Positions 60,218-64,000 of a stretch of DNA of 64,000 bases are shown here, in pieces. Within the stretch, counting starts at the first letter, position 1; the number at the start of each line of letters is the position of its first letter. A program made the translations under genes and the position numbers. The DNA comes from Setoptus koraiensis. Lineage: Eukaryota; Arthropoda. The notes under the pieces were generated by a model. That model saw nothing but the letters and a program-made list of their open reading frames with translations. It searched no databases and was not told the DNA's origin. The stretch spans positions 15,438,001-15,502,000 of the forward strand of contig CM106585.1 of the NCBI GenBank assembly GCA_048013815.1, given 5' to 3'.

Positions 60218-63118
60218 TTATTTAAGAAATAATCGTGATAATTTAGATGAGCGCCTCCTCCTGATCTTGTAATGGTGCGCTCTGATATCCCTATGCGTCA
60301 CGTGATGATGTTGCGATCGATTCCATGATTGGGGATGCAAAAAGTTATTATGAAAGGATAATGTTGTATTTTTGATCTCCAGCCAGGTTATGTCGATATT
60401 GTCAAAGATATCATTCGGAAATGGCCCTATATTACAGCTGTCTATGACAAAGTTGTGGATCACATGGCCGCGGAATCCTTTGATTGCCTGATGAAGTACC
60501 TCTTTGTTTCTAATGTTTGCACAATATGCTATAGTTTCATATTTTCCGTCATTAGGGTCATAAGAGTCGATGGGTGCGTGTTTTGGTTTCCTCACACGAC
60601 CTATCGTTTGCAAACGACTGGAATGTTTAAAAGTGGCGTCGGTGCCGTTGTTCTGGATCAGAATCATGGTATCATTAAAATTGTCGGTACGCGCAGCGGG
60701 ATTGCCCCTCTCTGGAATGTTGTTTCCTTGAGTACCTCTTCTTTTTCTGTGATTTACTGTCTGTATCGCTGGATATCCCGACATTCTTGAAGTCAGTGTT
60801 GGAGAGTGTTGAACCGGTGGTCCGTGATTGTAAGATCTAGGTAGAGGAATGTGCGAGCTGGCGCTCGTGGCAGACAAAGGTCTATGTGTCATCAAGTTGA
60901 CAGGCTCCAAATGTTGTATTCTCCTATTCGTTGCTGCAACTGTCTGTGAATATACTTTTGGTGGAGCTGATGTAACAGGATGATGAGAATGATGTAATAA
61001 AGCTGACGTGGTGCGATAATTATTGTGTAAATTACTATGACTAGTGGACGGTGTAGTATGGTGTCGTGGCAGATGATGCGCTGGAAGCGATGGGGACGGT
61101 GATGTCTTTGCAAAAACATCTAATGACTCATTTGTCCCTGCTGTAATTCTAGGAATTGTTGTTATTGTTTGCTCCAGCCTTGCTGAAGCCGATACTGTCG
61201 ATAAATGTGTTGGTTTCGGTGTAACTGTCGTCGTCGTCGTCGTGAATGCTGCTGGAGCAACTTGAGTTGTCCGTGTTACAGATTTTGGCGCAGACGATGT
61301 CGTAGTTGTTGTCGTTGTCGTTGTCGTAGGAGTATGTGTTGTTGGTAATGGCGAAGTTGTTGTTGATGGCTGTGAATTTGTTGTTAGCTCTGAGGTTGTT
61401 GTTGATGTCGTCGGCGCTGGTGCTGTCGTCGTTGTCGAAATTGAAGATAATGAAGATGTTGTTGAAGATGGTAAAATTTCGGCAATAGTTGCTGATTGCT
61501 CTGCACTGGAATCCTCCGGTACTAGTCGTGATGATGATGTTGCCATTGTTGTTGTTGATGCCGAAGTTGAAGTTTTTGTTACTATAGTTGTAGGTGCTGC
61601 TGCTGTTGTCTTGGGTGCTGAGGTCGTTGTTGTTGTAGTTGACGGGGGTGTTGCTGTCATTTTCGTCGATGTTGGTGTTGTTATTGGCTCTGGTGTTGCT
61701 GTCGTGGGTGCTGAGGTCGTGATACTTGTTGTGGTTGGTTCTGTTATTGTAGATCTGGGTGCTGGTGTTGTGATTGGTTCTGGTGTTGCTGTTGTAGATT
61801 TAGGTGCCGGTGTAGTCGTTGGTTCTAATGTTGTTGTTGCAGATTTGGGTGCTGGTGTTGTCGTTTGTTCTGGTGTTGTTGTCGTTGGTGCCGAGGTGGT
61901 TACTGTTGTGGTTGGTTCTGCTGTTGCTGTTGTAGATTTAGGTGCCGGTGTAGTCGTTGGTTCTAATGTTGTTGTTGCAGATTTGGGTGCTGGTGTTGTC
62001 GTTTGTTCTGGTGTTGTTGTCGTTGGTGCCGAGGTGGTTACTGTTGTTGTTGGTTCTGCTGTTGCTGTTGTAGATTTAGGTGCCGGTGTAGTCGTTGGTT
62101 CTAATGTTGTTGTTGCAGATTTGGGTGCTGGTGTTGTCGTTTGTTCTGGTGTTGTTGTCGTTGGTGCCGAGTTTGTTGTTGTTGTGGTTGGCGACGGTGT
62201 TGTTGTCATTGTCGTCGTCGATGCTGGCGTTGCTGTTGTGGTTGACGAAAGTGTTGTCGTTATCGTTGTCGTTGTTGTAGGTGATAATGTTGTAGTGGTG
62301 ACAGCTAAATCTGGAACTGTTGTAGTTGACGACTCTTGTGGCAGAATTGATGCCGGCGTTGCAGTAGCTGGCTCTATCTTTGTTGTCGTTTTGAACTCTG
62401 GCGTTGTTATAGTTGCAGGTGCAGCAGTAGTAGATATTACAACTGGTACAGATTCTGTTGTGTTCGTGCTTATCAGTGCCACTGGTTCTGGTACAAATTC
62501 TGGCTCTATGGATGTAGCTATTTCCAGCTCTAAGCTTGTAGTTGTTGTTTTTGGAGTTGTTGTTGTTGTGATTATTGGTGACCTTGTAGGTTTCGTTGTT
62601 GGCAATGGTTGTGCAGTTGTCGTGGGTGTCGGTGATTTTCTAGCCTGCAGAATAGTTACCGGCGCACGCGATGTTGGTTTGATTGTTGTTGTTGTAGTTG
62701 TCGTGGTTGTTGTTGTTGTAGTTGTTGCTGTTGTTGTCGTCGTTGTTCTTGTCTTTGGGACCAATATTGTTGCTGCGGTTGTTGTTCTAGGCAATGGTGT
62801 TGTGGTTGTTGATTGTCTCGGATCTGCAGAATCTATTATTGTTTCTTCCTCTGCAATTTCCTCTTCATATTCTGCCCTCAACACCATGTGACATTCACAC
62901 GGATGTATACTGGCCGCTGGGGGGCACCCGACCACGTGGACTAAATGCCTGGATTTTTGATACGCTAACAGGTCACTGTTTGCAGCATTCTTTGTTGTCT
63001 GTAGGTCATAATGATTTCTGGCCGTATCCATACCATTGGCTTGCATCGCTTCCAAGCTGGTGGAAATAAGCAGCCATGCTATATGAAATATCAACAGGTT
63101 TCTTTTAAATTTGAACAT
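60218..63118 (-). CDS. Secreted mucin-like protein with a split LRR N-terminal cap
   Basis: Single open frame, 966 residues. The signal peptide is FKRNLLIFHIAWLLISTS. Next comes VVGCPPAASIHPCECHMVL (Cys65, Cys74, Cys76), the opening of an LRR N-terminal cap of the kind found in oplophorus-luciferin 2-monooxygenase non-catalytic subunit proteins. About 700 residues of Thr/Pro/Ser/Ala mucin sequence follow, then a His/Ser-rich region. From residue 861 the cap resumes as TIAYCANIRNKEVLHQAI, GHVIHNFVIDSCNIGPFPND and ITWLEIKNTTLSF. The protein ends in a basic tail (KIRRRRSSKLSRLFLK) after barely one LRR, so it is shorter in LRRs than its relatives. It is probably extracellular and heavily O-glycosylated. 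AATAAA overlaps the stop codon. Confidence 0.85.
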   Translation of the reverse strand: MFKFKRNLLIFHIAWLLISTSLEAMQANGMDTARNHYDLQTTKNAANSDLLAYQKSRHLVHVVGCPPAASIHPCECHMVLRAEYEEEIAEEETIIDSADPRQSTTTTPLPRTTTAATILVPKTRTTTTTTATTTTTTTTTTTTTTIKPTSRAPVTILQARKSPTPTTTAQPLPTTKPTRSPIITTTTTPKTTTTSLELEIATSIEPEFVPEPVALISTNTTESVPVVISTTAAPATITTPEFKTTTKIEPATATPASILPQESSTTTVPDLAVTTTTLSPTTTTTITTTLSSTTTATPASTTTMTTTPSPTTTTTNSAPTTTTPEQTTTPAPKSATTTLEPTTTPAPKSTTATAEPTTTVTTSAPTTTTPEQTTTPAPKSATTTLEPTTTPAPKSTTATAEPTTTVTTSAPTTTTPEQTTTPAPKSATTTLEPTTTPAPKSTTATPEPITTPAPRSTITEPTTTSITTSAPTTATPEPITTPTSTKMTATPPSTTTTTTSAPKTTAAAPTTIVTKTSTSASTTTMATSSSRLVPEDSSAEQSATIAEILPSSTTSSLSSISTTTTAPAPTTSTTTSELTTNSQPSTTTSPLPTTHTPTTTTTTTTTTSSAPKSVTRTTQVAPAAFTTTTTTVTPKPTHLSTVSASARLEQTITTIPRITAGTNESLDVFAKTSPSPSLPAHHLPRHHTTPSTSHSNLHNNYRTTSALLHHSHHPVTSAPPKVYSQTVAATNRRIQHLEPVNLMTHRPLSATSASSHIPLPRSYNHGPPVQHSPTLTSRMSGYPAIQTVNHRKRRGTQGNNIPERGNPAARTDNFNDTMILIQNNGTDATFKHSSRLQTIGRVRKPKHAPIDSYDPNDGKYETIAYCANIRNKEVLHQAIKGFRGHVIHNFVIDSCNIGPFPNDIFDNIDITWLEIKNTTLSFHNNFLHPQSWNRSQHHHVTHRDIRAHHYKIRRRRSSKLSRLFLK
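61801..62214 (-). repeat. Three 138-bp (46-residue) tandem units in the mucin domain
   Basis: Near-identical units begin at 61801, 61939 and 62077. Each encodes SAPTTTTPEQTTTPAPKSA, then TTTLEPTTTPAPKST and TATAEPTTT. The period is a multiple of three, so the array stays in frame. Confidence 0.92.
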
Positions 63119-64000
63119 TTTTGTCTAATTAAAAATCTTCTTAAATGCAATCTATCGTGTGTGTGTGCCAACTACCTACTAATGCTTACTAATGCTGATA
63201 ATGATGATAATGTGTGCTCATAAATATACTTATGCCTGATTATTGCTTTACTAATGCTCGTCTCATACTGTCGTAGTTCTGCTGCTCGCTGGAGAAATTT
63301 GATAATGAATATAACAACAACACGGATTGTTGTTTCAAACAACTAAACAGGCTCACATGAGTACGAGAGATCTTCTTCGCACAGGTGAACTGATGGCGGC
63401 GGTGACGGCAGTGCTACGAATAATGGCAACAGTGCCGAAAGAAATACCATAATGCCATTATTAACGTCACACAGGAAGGAATAATGCGAATAAGGAATGG
63501 TTGTTGCCGCTGCTAAAGTGATGGAATCATGAGTTTGCGGAGTCACTGAGGAATGGAGAGGGACGCAAAAGTTCCAGACGCATAGAGAAGCGCTTGAACT
63601 CTCTTGTCGTGGATGCTGCTCTCTTGTAGATAATAGGCACTGTTTATCTGCCTAGTTATATTCTAGCCATTGTGGCGAGAAAGAATAGAAGCCACCACCG
63701 AGAAGCAAAAATACAAACCATGCTAACAAGAAAATTCAAGAGCAGCCCTAACCTAGAACTAGCCTTAACACTGAACAGTTGCTGGCAAAGTGCGGCCAGT
63801 GTGCTAGCAGGACAATGGTGTTGCTATCCCTCTCCTCTTGTCCACCTTTTGCTGGCAAATAGATCGATTGGATTAGATTTATTTGCTATACCCACAGGCC
63901 AATCCCATGTTATTTATGTTGTTGTTGGTGCTGGTGCCGTTGTTGTTGTTTGTGCTGTTGTTGCTGTTATTGTTGGTGTTGTTGGTGTTGTTGTTGTTGT
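63119..64000. other. Upstream region of the mucin gene and right window edge
   Basis: AT-rich to about 63700. It is the probable promoter side of the minus-strand mucin gene. From about 63915 to the window end the DNA is a GTT/GCT-rich run like those elsewhere; on the minus strand it could be the edge of a poly-Asn/Gln-coding exon, but this cannot be decided here. Confidence 0.4.

Noticed and set aside
61611-62891. 426-codon Val/Gly-rich frame on the plus strand
   Set aside because: It is the exact antisense of the Thr-rich mucin domain and has no independent features.
63343-63546. 67-codon minus-strand frame near the right edge
   Set aside because: Short, and no family or splice support.
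1-64000. Retroviral, LTR, LINE or DNA transposon remnants
   Set aside because: I found no reverse transcriptase, integrase, capsid or transposase-like segment and no long terminal repeats in the frames I read. Very decayed copies could still be missed by eye.

Overview
The window is nuclear DNA of an animal. Genes are spliced with GT..AG introns, use AATAAA-type poly(A) signals and carry CAA/CAG-rich low-complexity tracts. The families are metazoan: furin, cyclin D, an executioner-type caspase, VPS26C, FITM, an RNF4-like SUMO-targeted ligase and REXO1. A secreted protein with an LRR N-terminal cap of the oplophorus-luciferin-associated type points to an arthropod, possibly a chelicerate such as a mite; that last step is inference. 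I see no recognisable retroelement, virus-like element or DNA transposon, no rRNA or tRNA gene and no CRISPR array.

The window divides by composition. Positions 1 to about 1830 are a strongly G-skewed block with no recognisable gene; it ends abruptly against the 3' end of a REXO1-like exonuclease gene (3411 to 1960, minus). The REXO1 reading frame stops before the last catalytic motif of the family. Two further minus-strand exons of an unknown gene lie at 4145..4041 and 3961..3905.

From about 5 to 51 kb the DNA is gene-poor, richer in GC and full of CA/GA/CAA microsatellites, short imperfect tandem duplications (8 to 24 bp units) and several perfect hairpins. Two large plus-strand genes occupy it. 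The furin-type proprotein convertase runs from 11849 to 37515 in seven coding exons, with introns of 12.5 and 7.9 kb and about 1136 residues. Cyclin D has two coding exons (41242..42055 and 46259..46428) and 327 residues. Around the cyclin D 3' end there is a patchwork of duplicated pieces: a block of its intron copied downstream, its 3' UTR shared with a small-ORF locus at 51.5 to 52.2 kb, and a decayed fragment of VPS26C.

From 51.4 to 63.1 kb the DNA is AT-richer and gene-dense with small or no introns. In order it holds two tandem small ORFs (plus), an unrecognised 390-residue intronless gene (minus), VPS26C (minus, five exons), a caspase (plus), an FITM2-type lipid-droplet protein (minus), an RNF4-like RING ligase (plus) and a 966-residue Thr-rich mucin-like protein whose LRR N-terminal cap is split by the mucin domain (minus). 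The genes are individually recognisable housekeeping and regulatory genes; nothing shows that they act as one pathway.

The points I find most worth a second look are the mucin insertion inside an LRR cap, the tandem small ORFs that share a 3' UTR with cyclin D, the in-frame repeat-bearing last intron of furin (retention would remove its membrane anchor), the REXO1 truncation at the G-rich block, and the orphan 390-residue gene.
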